A stretch of 21,864 nucleotides of DNA from DATEZO01 sp035255485 (GCA_035255485.1 DATEZO010000269.1:1-21864); one strand, 5' to 3'; positions 1 through 9,165 are shown, counted from the stretch's first letter. A program made the numbers and translations. Notes: generated from the sequence alone by a model not told the origin.

Positions 1-2537
1 TTGAGCCGTTGCAACACGGCCATGGCGCTATCGAAATTTTTCATGATGGTGCTTTCGGATACTTCGATTTCCAGGTGTGCCGGATCGATCCCGAAGGCGC
101 CCATCGTCTGGTCCAGGCTGGACTCCAGCTCCTTGGCGCGCAACTGGACCGGCGATAGATTGATCGAAATCGAAATCGGCGGCAGGCCCAGTTGCAACCA
201 GGCCTGATGCTGGCGGCAGGCCTGCTCGAAAATCCATTTGCCGAGCGGCGCGATCAAGCCCGACACTTCGGCAGTCGCGATCCAGACTGTCGGGTTCACC
301 ACTTCCTCGTCCGGGCCCGACCAGCGCAGCAAGGCTTCAACGCAGATCACCGCGCCGGTCCGGGTGTTCAGCACCGGCTGGTAATGCAGATCGAACCGGG
401 ACTGCTCCAGCGCCTGGCGCAGGTGGTTGCGCAGCGTGAAGTAATTTTGCGATCCATTGTGCGCTTCGGCGGTAAAGAAACGGTAATTGTTGCAGCCGGA
501 TTTTTTCACTTCATACATCGCCGCGTCGGCATTCTGGATCAGCATCTCGATATCGTTGCCGTCGGCCGGAAACACGCTGATGCCGATGCTGGGCGATAGC
601 GCCAGTTCGATGCCATCGATCAGGTAGTGCTGCCCCAGCAGGTCGAGCGCCTTGGCCGCTACCACCGCGGCGTCTTCGCGGCTGCGGATCTTCGGCAAGA
701 CTGCAATGAATTCATCGCCGCCGAGCCGGCCGATGATGTCTTCGGCACGCATCAGCTGCCCGAGCCGGTCCGCGACTTCCTTCAGCACGCCATCGCCAAC
801 CCTGTGGCCGTAGGTGTCGTTGACGTCCTTGAAACGGTCGATATCAAAAAACAGCACCGCCAGCGACGCGCGCGCGCGCCGCGACGCAGCGACCAGGTGC
901 TCCGAAAATTCATACAGCAGGCCACGGTTCGGCAAGCCGGTCAACGGGTCGTGCTGCGACATTCTGCGGGTATTTTCCTGCGCGCTCTTTTGCTCGGTGA
1001 TGTCGTACTGGGTGCCCAGCAGCCGCAGCAGCCTGCCGCGTTCATCCAGGATTGGCATGCCGCGCACGCTGAGCCAGCGATAGGTGCCATTCTTGTGACG
1101 CACCCGGCACTCCAGCAAATACTCGGTGCTCGGTGACGCAATGAAGCAATTGAGATACTGGGCTACCCGCTCCCGGTCTTCCGGATGGATGCGTTCGATC
1201 CAGTTCTCCTTCCAGGCTTGCATTTCCGTGTCGCTGTAGCCGAGCTGCGTTTTCCACTCATCGGAATGAAAAACTTCACCGGTTTGCACATTCCAGTCCC
1301 AGAAGGCCAGTTGCGCAACCCGGGTGGCCAGCTGCAAATGCGACTGCGCCTGATCCCGTTGCTGCTCGATGATTTTCCTGGGAGTCTTGTCATCGATAAT
1401 GCAAATCAGGTATTTGATGCGGCCTTCCTCATTCCGGATACAGGAAGCGGTAAGCTCGATCCATATCACGCTGTCATCGCGGCGCAGGCAGCGCGACTCC
1501 AGCTGCATGGCGGGGATCTCGCCGTCCAGAAGAGGCAGCAGCGCCGCGTCGAACCGGGCGGCGTCATCGGGATGCAAAAGCTGTCGGAGATTGCTGTGAT
1601 GGCCGTTCAGCAACTCTGCCGAGGCATAACCGAAGATATCCGCCATTTTCGAATTCATGCTGAGCCAGCGGGTGGAAGGCGCCAGCGTGGCGACGCCGAC
1701 CGGCGCCTGCGCCAGCGTGGAGCGCAGTTGCTCTTCGCTTTCACGCAAGGCGATTTCGGTTCGCTTGAGCCGGTCGATATCGAGCAGGACGCCGACAGCG
1801 CGCAACGGTTCGCCCCGCGCATTGCGCTCGCTGATCTGGCCGCGGATCTGTACCCATTTCCAGGTGCCCTGCCGCGAGCGCAGCCGGCAAGTCACCTCGG
1901 CTATCGCCGCATTGTTTTTCAGGTAGTCATCCCAGCGGTCGAGCAGCCGCTGCTTGTCTTCCATATGCACGATGCTGAGGAAGGCATTGAAGCTCGGCTT
2001 GATCTCATCCGCCTGGTAACCCAGCAGGGATAGCTGTTGCGTGTCGACGGTGCCCATGCCGGTGGCAATATCCAGGCTCCACAGCATCAGGTTGGCGCTA
2101 CCGAGCGCAAATGTCAGTTTTTCCTTGCTATCGCGCAGCGCGCGCTCCGCCTTGCGGCATTCGGAAATATCGATGAATGTGACGAACACCTTGGTCACCG
2201 CGCCGGCGTCATCGCATATCGGGACGGCGTCCATCATGAAAAAAATGTGCTCGCCTTCTTTGGGGCAATAGGCCAATTCTTCCCGATGGACGGATGTTCC
2301 CGCCAGCGCGCGCGTAATCGGATAGTCTTCCGGGCGGCACGGGCTGCCGTCCGCCCGGTACAGATCTTTCAGTTGCGACTGCGGCAGGAAACGGGCAGCC
2401 GCATCATTCTGGCAGATCGGATTCCCGGAGGCCGCTTCCACGATAAGAATGCCGCAGGGCGCATGCGCGAACATGGTGTGCAACTCATGTTCATCAATAT
2501 GCGATTGCAATTGCTGAGGATCAAGGAGAATGTTCAT
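1..2537 (-). CDS. PAS(x4)-GGDEF-EAL cyclic-di-GMP enzyme, C-terminus cut by window edge
   Basis: Predicted bifunctional c-di-GMP synthase/phosphodiesterase, cytoplasmic since no membrane segment is visible. I translated the minus strand by hand; the frame is open from 2537 to the left edge (845 codons). Order: four PAS-like domains at about residues 20-130, 140-262, 270-395 and 400-522, then GGDEF (about 526-690) and EAL (from about 700, unfinished). Seen directly: RLGGDEF with GGDEF at 606-610, an RxxD product-inhibition site (RAED) five residues before it, and VEALLRW with E734. The DDFGTG part of the EAL domain lies off the window, so phosphodiesterase competence cannot be fully judged. 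Start: this ATG lies 14 codons after an in-frame TGA, with no ATG or GTG between, and has no Shine-Dalgarno. It overlaps by ATGA a 36-codon ORF that does have one, so translational coupling is likely. Divergent from the CHASE-GGDEF-EAL gene. Confidence 0.93.
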   Translation of the reverse strand, partial: MNILLDPQQLQSHIDEHELHTMFAHAPCGILIVEAASGNPICQNDAAARFLPQSQLKDLYRADGSPCRPEDYPITRALAGTSVHREELAYCPKEGEHIFFMMDAVPICDDAGAVTKVFVTFIDISECRKAERALRDSKEKLTFALGSANLMLWSLDIATGMGTVDTQQLSLLGYQADEIKPSFNAFLSIVHMEDKQRLLDRWDDYLKNNAAIAEVTCRLRSRQGTWKWVQIRGQISERNARGEPLRAVGVLLDIDRLKRTEIALRESEEQLRSTLAQAPVGVATLAPSTRWLSMNSKMADIFGYASAELLNGHHSNLRQLLHPDDAARFDAALLPLLDGEIPAMQLESRCLRRDDSVIWIELTASCIRNEEGRIKYLICIIDDKTPRKIIEQQRDQAQSHLQLATRVAQLAFWDWNVQTGEVFHSDEWKTQLGYSDTEMQAWKENWIERIHPEDRERVAQYLNCFIASPSTEYLLECRVRHKNGTYRWLSVRGMPILDERGRLLRLLGTQYDITEQKSAQENTRRMSQHDPLTGLPNRGLLYEFSEHLVAASRRARASLAVLFFDIDRFKDVNDTYGHRVGDGVLKEVADRLGQLMRAEDIIGRLGGDEFIAVLPKIRSREDAAVVAAKALDLLGQHYLIDGIELALSPSIGISVFPADGNDIEMLIQNADAAMYEVKKSGCNNYRFFTAEAHNGSQNYFTLRNHLRQALEQSRFDLHYQPVLNTRTGAVICVEALLRWSGPDEEVVNPTVWIATAEVSGLIAPLGKWIFEQACRQHQAWLQLGLPPISISINLSPVQLRAKELESSLDQTMGAFGIDPAHLEIEVSESTIMKNFDSAMAVLQRL

Positions 2538-2644
2538 GCGGCAATATAAAGGTAATACGGACAATGCCAGTACGCATCAAGTTCGGCATCGGCATATGAC
2601 GTAAATTGCCAAAATAAAGATATTAGAAGTGCGTGAAAGTACAT
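2534..2644 (-). CDS. 36-residue aromatic-rich upstream ORF overlapping the GGDEF-EAL start
   Basis: A short reading frame I found by hand translation. It starts ATG at 2644, preceded by an AGGGG Shine-Dalgarno at 2650-2654 with 5-nt spacing, and ends in TGA at 2536-2534. That stop overlaps the ATG of the downstream GGDEF-EAL gene (ATGA). The peptide begins MYFHALLISLFWQF and ends CPYYLYIAA. Eleven of 36 residues are aromatic (6 Tyr, 3 Phe, 2 Trp), and the first half is hydrophobic. Third-codon GC is low compared with the neighbouring genes, which suggests a leader peptide more than a conserved protein. The strong ribosome site and the overlap support translation; function is unknown. It could also be chance in an AT-richer intergenic stretch. 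Confidence 0.45.
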   Translation of the reverse strand: MYFHALLISLFWQFTSYADAELDAYWHCPYYLYIAA

Positions 2645-2649
2645 TCGTT

Positions 2650-2654
2650 CCCCT
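2650..2654 (-). promoter_or_regulatory. Ribosome binding site of the 36-residue upstream ORF
   Basis: AGGGG on the minus strand, five bases before the ATG at 2644. It is the only convincing Shine-Dalgarno near the left GGDEF-EAL gene. Ribosomes probably load here and reach the enzyme start by termination-reinitiation at the ATGA overlap. Confidence 0.5.
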
Positions 2655-2731
2655 GATTGTAATTATTGAGCATGATTCAACTGCCGCAGCGCTACCTTTG
2701 ACGCGATACGGACGGTTTGTTGCGGGTTCTC

Positions 2732-2737
2732 TATAAT
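2732..2737 (+). promoter_or_regulatory. Possible -10 element (TATAAT) for the CHASE-GGDEF-EAL gene
   Basis: A perfect TATAAT lies 29 bases before the ATG at 2767, inside the 229-bp divergent region. No good -35 hexamer sits 16-18 bases upstream; a TTGACG at 2698-2703 is too far. If used, the leader would be only about 20-25 nt without a clear Shine-Dalgarno, and the promoter may need an activator. Confidence 0.35.
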
Positions 2738-2766
2738 TACCGGTTCGAAACTGCAAAAACAGCGCT

Positions 2767-5508
2767 ATGCAAGCTTCATTCAAGGAAGCGAGGAATTGGT
2801 GGGCATTCCCGGCGATAAGCGTGCTGGTGGCCGGGACAATCCTGTCATTGGTACTGTGGAGCTCCAGCATGCTGGAGTACCGGCGCGCGCAGGAAACCGA
2901 TTTCAGAGCGCGCGCCGCTGCCACCCAGCGCGCGACGCAACAACGGCTTGACGTGTATTCGCAGGCATTGCGCAATGCCGCCGCGCTGTTCAACGCGTCA
3001 GGCAATGTCAGCCGTGCAGAGTGGCGGCGGTTTGTCGCCGGCATGCGCCTGGAGCAAAACTATCCGGGCCTGCTGGCGGTGGCGTATGCGCCGTATGTGG
3101 ACGACGCCGGGCTGGCTGCGGTCATCCGGCAGGCGCGGCGTGACGGCATCGACGATTATGCGCTGCGTCCGCCCGGCCGGCGCGCGCAGTATGCGCTGGT
3201 GACTTATGCGGAACCGTTCACCGAACAGAATCGCAAGGGACTCGGCTACGACATGTATCAGGATGCGGAGCGCCGGCGCGTGATGGACATGGCGCGCGAT
3301 ACGGGCGCACCCGCGATTACCGCACTGGTCAATATCGAAATCGATACCGAATCGAATCCGCGCCCGGCATTCATCATGTACATGCCGATCTTCCGCGGCG
3401 AGACGCCGCGCACGGTGGCGGAGCGCAGGGAACAATTGATCGGCTTCGTGCTGTGCCCGTTCCGCATGCCGGAGCTGATGCCGGCGGTATTGGGCGAGCT
3501 GGCCAACGATCTCGACTTTGCGCTGTACGACGACAATCTCAAGGACGACGCGCACCTGTTTTATCGCAATGCCGCAGCCGATCCGACCCGCGAGCCGCTG
3601 CTGCGCCAGCAGCGCCGGATGGCATTCGGCGGCCGCGACTGGACCATGGAATTCGCCAGCACGCCGGCCCTGGAAAACAGCACCGGCCGCTACTGGACCT
3701 ACGCCATCCTCGGCATCGGGCTGGCGATCACGCTGACCTTGTCCGGCATGTTGTTTTCATTGGCATTGGCGCGCCGCCGGGCGGTGGTGCTGGCCGGTGA
3801 GATGACGGCATCGCTGCGCCTCAGCCAGGCGAAATGGAAGCTCTTGTTCAGCCAGGCGCCGCTCGGCATTTCCGTGCTCGACCCGGACGGCAGCATCACG
3901 GATTGCAATCAGGCCGCCTGCGCCATGTTCAAGGTGCCGCGCGAGCGCATGATCGGCTTCAATCCGGTGCGCGACGCGCGCGATCCATCGCTCAAGCCGT
4001 GGCTGTTGCGCGGCCTGGCGGGCGAACAGGTCAGCTTTGAGAGTCACTATGCCATGACCCACAGCAACGGGGAGGGCTATTACCGCTTCCATTTCCAGCC
4101 GCTCGAGCAAGAGAGTGAAGCGCCCAGGCTGATGTGCTTCATGGAAGATATTTCAGAACGTCATCTGGCCGCCGAGCAGATCGCGACGCTGGCGCAACAC
4201 GACAGCCTGACCGGGCTGGCCAATCGCCTGCTGCTGAATGACCGCCTGGAACAGGCGATCCTGGCCGCCCATCGCGAAGGCCGGCAACTGGGCCTGCTGT
4301 TCTTCGACCTCGATCATTTCAAGACCATCAACGATTCGCTCGGCCATACGACGGGCGACGCGGTGCTGGTCCAGGTGGCGCAGCGCACTGCGGCGCTGCT
4401 GCGCGGCAGCGATACCGTGGCGCGCCTGGGCGGCGATGAATTCGTGGTCCTGCTGCGCGACATCGACTCGGCAGAGCACGTCGCGCAGGTCGCGCAGAAA
4501 ATCATGGAAAGCATTGCGGCATCGATCGCGCTCAAGGAGCATACCCTGGATGTCACCTGCAGCATCGGCATCGCCCTGTTTCCAGCCGATGGCAAGGATG
4601 CCGAAACGCTGATCAAGAACGCCGATACCGCGATGTACCATGCCAAGGAAAGCGGCCGCAACAATTTCCAGTTCTTTACCGCCGACATGAATACGCGCGT
4701 GGTGGAAGCGCTGGCCATGGAAGCGGCCTTGCGCCAGGCGTTGCGCGAACAGGAATTCCTGTTGCATTACCAGCCGCAGGTAGCGATCGGCAGCCGCACC
4801 CTGATCGGCATGGAAGCATTGATCCGCTGGCAGCGGCCGGGGCACGGCATGGTGCCGCCCTGCAATTTCATCCCGGTGGCGGAGAGTCGCGGCCTGATCG
4901 GCGCGATCGGCGAATGGGTGCTGCACGAAGCCTGCCGCCAGAATCGCGCCTGGCAAGACCTGGGCATGCCGGCGATTCCGGTGGCGGTGAATATATCAAC
5001 GCTGCAGCTGCGCAACAGCACGCTGGTGGAAACGGTGCGCCACGCGCTCGCGCAGAGCGGCCTCGATCCGCGCTGGCTGGAACTGGAAATCACCGAATCG
5101 GCGCTGGCGCACAATATCGAGTTTGCGATTGCGTTGATAGGCGAGCTGAAAACACTGGGCATCCGGATCTCGATCGACGACTTCGGCACCGGCTATTCGT
5201 CACTGTCTTACCTGAAACGCTTCCCGATCGACAAGCTGAAAATCGATCAATCCTTCATCCGCGACATCACGACCGACCGCGACGATGCCGCCATCACGCA
5301 GGCGATCGTGTCGATGGGCAAGAATCTCGGCATGAAAGTGATTGCCGAAGGGGTCGAAACCATCGACCAGCTGCTGTTCCTGCAGCAGCACGCCTGCGAC
5401 GAGGCGCAAGGCTACCTCTTTAGCCGGCCGCTGGAGGCCAATGCGATGACGGTATTCCTGTGGCAGCATCAGGCGGACAATGCGAGCGCGGACCTGGCTG
5501 CGATCTGA
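2767..5508 (+). CDS. Membrane CHASE-PAS-GGDEF-EAL cyclic-di-GMP enzyme
   Basis: Predicted inner-membrane sensor that makes and/or degrades c-di-GMP (913 residues). Order: TM helix at about 11-33, periplasmic CHASE domain about 75-290 (NYPGLLAVAYAP, GYDMYQD and the following ARDTGAP are typical), second TM about 310-335, PAS about 357-465, GGDEF and EAL. GGDEF is intact at 555-559, with an RGSD inhibitory site just before it. The EAL signature is intact: EAL 683-685, ELEITES, DDFGTGYSS from 804, KIDQSF, AEGVET. Both activities are therefore possible. CHASE domains bind small extracellular ligands; which one cannot be told here. The start has no good Shine-Dalgarno, but it places the first TM helix normally. 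Divergent from the PAS-GGDEF-EAL gene and convergent with the debranching-enzyme gene. Confidence 0.96.
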   Translation: MQASFKEARNWWAFPAISVLVAGTILSLVLWSSSMLEYRRAQETDFRARAAATQRATQQRLDVYSQALRNAAALFNASGNVSRAEWRRFVAGMRLEQNYPGLLAVAYAPYVDDAGLAAVIRQARRDGIDDYALRPPGRRAQYALVTYAEPFTEQNRKGLGYDMYQDAERRRVMDMARDTGAPAITALVNIEIDTESNPRPAFIMYMPIFRGETPRTVAERREQLIGFVLCPFRMPELMPAVLGELANDLDFALYDDNLKDDAHLFYRNAAADPTREPLLRQQRRMAFGGRDWTMEFASTPALENSTGRYWTYAILGIGLAITLTLSGMLFSLALARRRAVVLAGEMTASLRLSQAKWKLLFSQAPLGISVLDPDGSITDCNQAACAMFKVPRERMIGFNPVRDARDPSLKPWLLRGLAGEQVSFESHYAMTHSNGEGYYRFHFQPLEQESEAPRLMCFMEDISERHLAAEQIATLAQHDSLTGLANRLLLNDRLEQAILAAHREGRQLGLLFFDLDHFKTINDSLGHTTGDAVLVQVAQRTAALLRGSDTVARLGGDEFVVLLRDIDSAEHVAQVAQKIMESIAASIALKEHTLDVTCSIGIALFPADGKDAETLIKNADTAMYHAKESGRNNFQFFTADMNTRVVEALAMEAALRQALREQEFLLHYQPQVAIGSRTLIGMEALIRWQRPGHGMVPPCNFIPVAESRGLIGAIGEWVLHEACRQNRAWQDLGMPAIPVAVNISTLQLRNSTLVETVRHALAQSGLDPRWLELEITESALAHNIEFAIALIGELKTLGIRISIDDFGTGYSSLSYLKRFPIDKLKIDQSFIRDITTDRDDAAITQAIVSMGKNLGMKVIAEGVETIDQLLFLQQHACDEAQGYLFSRPLEANAMTVFLWQHQADNASADLAAI

Positions 5509-5677
5509 GCGGCGCCCCTAACGCATGTCGCTGGAGCCATTTTATACACCGGCCTGTATTTTTAAACTGCCGTGAATTCATTTCGCATTTATATGGTTTT
5601 TTGCCTATACTCCCGCAAAAATCGAAAACGCACGTAACTCTCCAGGCAGGCTGGCACTCGATCCGGGCTACCGTTCT

Positions 5678-7846
5678 TCACGCCACCACCACCACTTCGA
5701 TGTTGCCTTCCTTGCGCATTACGTTGATGCCGACATTGTTCGGATAGCGTTGCAGCAGCAAATCGACTGTCGCGCCATTGACCGACAAATCCCGGATTTC
5801 CACGGTTTCGAGGAATGGCGGCAAGCGCGGGTGGCGGAAGCGGATTTCGCGCCGTTCCGGATGAAACGACAGCCCGAGACAGGCCTGCAGCAGATAGAAC
5901 ACGCAGGCAGCCGACCAGGCTTGCGGCGAGCAGGCAACCGGATACAGCGTCGGCCCTTCGCCGGGGCGCTTGGAAAAGCCGCAAAACAACTCCGGCATGC
6001 GGTTCTGGTCGATGAACAGACTGGCTTCGAACAGGCCGGTAAATACCATCATTGCCTTGTCGGTAAAGCCGTATTGCGCCATGCCGTCGGCGATCAGCGC
6101 ATTGTCGTGCGGCCAGACCGAGCCGTTGTGATACGCCATCGGGTTATAGCGCAAGGCGTCGCATGGAATGGTGCGGATGCCCCAGCCGCAGAAAAATTCA
6201 TCGCGCAGCATCTGCTGCGCAATCCGCGCGGCGCGCTCGGGGGTTGCAATCCCGCTCCACAGCGTATGGCCGGCATTCGATGACGCTACCGCGCATTGCC
6301 GCTTGTCGCCGTCCAGCGCCATGGCGTAGGTGCCGATATCCTCGCACCAGAACACCTCGTTGAAACGCGTCTTCAGACGCTGCGCGGCGACATCCAGTTC
6401 GCGCGCCAGCGCATGTTCACCCAACAGCGCCGCCAATTGCGCGGCACGCACTTTCGCTTCGTACACATAGCCCTGCACCTCGCACAAGGCGATCGGCGCG
6501 CGTGCCAGCTGGCCGTCGCGATGGAACACGGAATCATTCGAATCCTTCCAGCCCTGGTTGGCCAGCCCTTCTTCGCTGTGGCGCGTATATTCGACGAAGC
6601 CGTCGCCATCGGCATCGCCGTATTTGTCGATCCAGTGCAGCGCGTTCCTGATGTTGGGCCAAAGCGCGCGGATCAGCTCGAGGTCGCCGGTCCGTTCGTA
6701 ATAAGCGCCGGCCAGCCCGACGAATAACGGCGTCGCATCCACCGTACCGTAGTAATGCCGGAACGGAACTTCATCGAGCGCGGCCAGCTCGCTCTTGCGC
6801 GCTTCGTGCAGGATCTTGCCCGGCTCCGCATCCTGTTTCGGATTGACGCTGGTTGCCTGGGTCGCGGCCAGGAAATGCAATACGCCGCGCGCCAGGCTCG
6901 GGTCGATCCACAGATACTCGCGCGCGGTCAGGATGCCGTCGCGGCCAAAGGTGGTGGAATACCACGGTACCCCGGCATACGGATACGGCCCCTGCGGCAG
7001 GGTCGAGGTCAGCATCACCAGGTCGGAAGCAGAACGATCGATCCAGTTGTTGAACAGCGCATGGGACGTCACGATGGTGCAGTGTTCACGCAAGCGGTTA
7101 CCGATTTCCGCATTGGAATACGTCAACGCCGAGAAATAATCCAGCGGCGGCGCTGTTGCCTGGTTGTCCATCTCGCAACGGATTGTCAGGTACACATGGG
7201 CTTCGCCCTTGGCTGGCAGCGCCAGTTGAAAGTCCGCCCGGTTCGACACGATGCGCTGCGGGACCGGGTCGAATCCGATGCGTGTCCGGCGCGTGACGCT
7301 ATCCAGTCCGCGGTAGCCGAGCAGCAGTTCGCTGCCGCTCGCATCCGGCGGCAAATCCTGGCCGCGCCGGTGTCGCTTGAAGCCGCGCACCTCGAAAATA
7401 TCCGCATAATCGGCGCCGAACTCGATCGACAGCATGACGTCAACCGCTTCCAGCCCGAAATTGACCACCCGCACGTGCTCATGACAGGTGCTGTCCCACA
7501 GCAGCTTGGCGCGGAAGATGTGCAGCAGGCCCTTGGCGATTTTATTCTTGCCTTCCGGATGCAGGTCGCCGTTCATCGCTTCGATCACCAGCAGGCTGTT
7601 ATCGTTCTTGACGGTCGAGTTCAGATACATTGGCCGGACGCCATCGATCAACAGTTCCTGATGCGACAGAAAACGCGTGTCATTGTGATAGATGCCTTCC
7701 TCGCCCAAGCCGAGCGGCTGGATATCGCCGAACCGGTCGAACAGCCCGAACGTGTCGTTATGCTTGAGCACGCGGGCGCGTTCATCCGCGGGCGAGGAAG
7801 TGGCGAGGATGTACCACTGTTCGCCAAGTTGAATTTTTTCAACCAT
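5678..7846 (-). CDS. Amylo-alpha-1,6-glucosidase / glycogen debranching enzyme-like protein
   Basis: 722-residue cytoplasmic protein resembling the bacterial glycogen-debranching/amylo-alpha-1,6-glucosidase family. It has an N-terminal beta-rich domain (about 1-250; GEEGIYHNDTRFLS and similar) and a C-terminal alpha/alpha-barrel. Barrel signatures: WYSTTFGRDG with GRD at 301-303, GWKDSND with W433-K434-D435, and GSVWPHDN from 575. Conserved acidic residues D303, D435 and D581 fall where this fold usually carries catalytic or substrate-binding acids. Family members hydrolyse alpha-1,6 branches or related alpha-glucosides; the true substrate is not shown by sequence. Start: ATG with GGGA about 6 nt upstream. 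It lies 47 bp behind the GT4 gene on the same strand, so the two are probably co-transcribed. No glgB, glgX or trehalose genes are visible. Confidence 0.9.
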   Translation of the reverse strand: MVEKIQLGEQWYILATSSPADERARVLKHNDTFGLFDRFGDIQPLGLGEEGIYHNDTRFLSHQELLIDGVRPMYLNSTVKNDNSLLVIEAMNGDLHPEGKNKIAKGLLHIFRAKLLWDSTCHEHVRVVNFGLEAVDVMLSIEFGADYADIFEVRGFKRHRRGQDLPPDASGSELLLGYRGLDSVTRRTRIGFDPVPQRIVSNRADFQLALPAKGEAHVYLTIRCEMDNQATAPPLDYFSALTYSNAEIGNRLREHCTIVTSHALFNNWIDRSASDLVMLTSTLPQGPYPYAGVPWYSTTFGRDGILTAREYLWIDPSLARGVLHFLAATQATSVNPKQDAEPGKILHEARKSELAALDEVPFRHYYGTVDATPLFVGLAGAYYERTGDLELIRALWPNIRNALHWIDKYGDADGDGFVEYTRHSEEGLANQGWKDSNDSVFHRDGQLARAPIALCEVQGYVYEAKVRAAQLAALLGEHALARELDVAAQRLKTRFNEVFWCEDIGTYAMALDGDKRQCAVASSNAGHTLWSGIATPERAARIAQQMLRDEFFCGWGIRTIPCDALRYNPMAYHNGSVWPHDNALIADGMAQYGFTDKAMMVFTGLFEASLFIDQNRMPELFCGFSKRPGEGPTLYPVACSPQAWSAACVFYLLQACLGLSFHPERREIRFRHPRLPPFLETVEIRDLSVNGATVDLLLQRYPNNVGINVMRKEGNIEVVVVA

Positions 7847-7893
7847 GATTTTTCCCGTAATCCGCCGATGCCGCCAACAGTGACGGCTCCCGG

Positions 7894-8919
7894 CTATGTG
7901 GGCGCAGCCCGCCGATACGCGCGCAGATAGTTTTCCGCCATGCGTGCCGCCGTAAAGCGGCGCTCGAATACTGCGTGGCAGCGTTTGCGGTCGATCGTGC
8001 CGATGCGTTGCGCTGCCTGTATTGCCTCATCCTGGTTGTCGACAATAAATCCGGTCACGCCGTCTTCCATGATTTCCGGAACCGAACCATGCCGATATGC
8101 AACCACCGGAGTGCCGCAGGCAAAAGCTTCGATAAGGACCAGGCCGAATGGTTCTGGCCAATCAATCGGAAACAGCAATGCGCGTGCATGGCCCAGCAGG
8201 TCGCACTTTTCGCTTTCGCCGATTTCACCGATGAAATGGATCAGCGGGTGATCGAGCAGCGGCTGGATAGCCTGAGTGAAATAAGCTTCATCCGCCGGGT
8301 CGATTTTCGCGGCGATATACAGCGGTATTTCGCAGCGCAGCGCAATCTCAATGGCGCGATCGACGCGCTTTTCGGGCGAGATCCGGCCAATGAAGACAAA
8401 ATATTGGCCCACTTCCGGCTGGAATGCATACAGTGTCGACGGAACGCCGTGATATACCGTGGCTTGCCAGTTCACCTGCGCAAGGGGAGCGCGCTGGCTT
8501 TCGGAAATGGATACCAGCGGCACATGGCTGAAATGCCGGTACAACGGGACCAGTTCCGGCAAATCAAGTCTGCCATGCAAGGTCGTGACATGCGGCACAG
8601 GCAACGCCCGGGTCAACGGAAAATGCAGAAAATCGGTGTGAAAATGAATCACGTCGAACGTATCGGCCAGCTCCAGCACCTGATCCAGTTCGATCATGTG
8701 ATACATCAGCCATTCCGGGCGCCGATAATCCTCTCGCTGAGTGTGGTCGATGATGGATATCAGGCGTGCCTGCGTGACCGAATCGCCGCTGGCAAACAGC
8801 GTGACTTCATGTCCTTGCCGGACCAGTTCTTCAGTCAGGTAGGAAATAATCCGTTCAGTGCCGCCATATCCCTTGGGCGGCACTCTTTCAAACAAAGGGG
8901 AAACCTGCGCAATTTTCAT
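7894..8919 (-). CDS. GT4-family glycosyltransferase
   Basis: 341-residue glycosyltransferase of the GT-B fold, GT4 type, expected to transfer a sugar from a nucleotide-sugar donor in the cytoplasm. The N-terminal MKIAQVSPLFERVPPKGYGG and the following FASGDS are typical of this subgroup. The C-terminal donor-site half has GRISPEKRVDRAI and EPFGLVLIEAFACGTPVV, with the EX7E pair at E256 and E264. The start was chosen by family resemblance: the frame runs open to 9138, but the extra 73 residues are low-complexity and look untranslated. Shine-Dalgarno is weak at this ATG. Immediately upstream of the debranching-enzyme gene, with which it likely forms a two-gene operon making or remodelling a glucan or glycoside. 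The acceptor is unknown. Confidence 0.92.
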   Translation of the reverse strand: MKIAQVSPLFERVPPKGYGGTERIISYLTEELVRQGHEVTLFASGDSVTQARLISIIDHTQREDYRRPEWLMYHMIELDQVLELADTFDVIHFHTDFLHFPLTRALPVPHVTTLHGRLDLPELVPLYRHFSHVPLVSISESQRAPLAQVNWQATVYHGVPSTLYAFQPEVGQYFVFIGRISPEKRVDRAIEIALRCEIPLYIAAKIDPADEAYFTQAIQPLLDHPLIHFIGEIGESEKCDLLGHARALLFPIDWPEPFGLVLIEAFACGTPVVAYRHGSVPEIMEDGVTGFIVDNQDEAIQAAQRIGTIDRKRCHAVFERRFTAARMAENYLRAYRRAAPT

Positions 8920-9165
8920 AGGGGTCTCAAGCGCCGTTCCAACCGGACGGAAACGGTCGCATTCAGCAATGGAAACCATCATGCGTGTGCAAGATGCGTA
9001 CCCGCAGAATAGTGATTTCAGGCTGCCAGTGTAGTTGAATGCCGCCATTGCCCCATGACCAATGTCACATCCCGTACGCCTGGAATCGATTGGCCGCGTG
9101 GCGCATGAAACCCTCGCATCCGCCCTGCTTCCCGTCATTCTTTTACGGGAGCAATGCGCGATTCG

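Noticed and set aside
1185..2033. 282-codon plus-strand frame opposite the PAS-GGDEF-EAL gene
   Set aside because: The minus strand is one continuous frame with PAS and GGDEF motifs; this is its complement.
6755..7930. 391-codon plus-strand frame opposite the debranching enzyme and glycosyltransferase
   Set aside because: Antisense shadow; the minus strand carries all the family motifs.
7975..9012. 345-codon plus-strand frame opposite the glycosyltransferase
   Set aside because: Antisense shadow; no recognisable protein features.
8920..9138. Upstream extension of the glycosyltransferase
   Set aside because: The frame stays open, but the family normally begins at MKIAQVSP and the extension looks non-coding.
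9127..9152. Hairpin behind aroG (GCTTCCCGT / ACGGGAGC)
   Set aside because: Bulged short stem without a T-run in the aroG direction; not enough to call a terminator.
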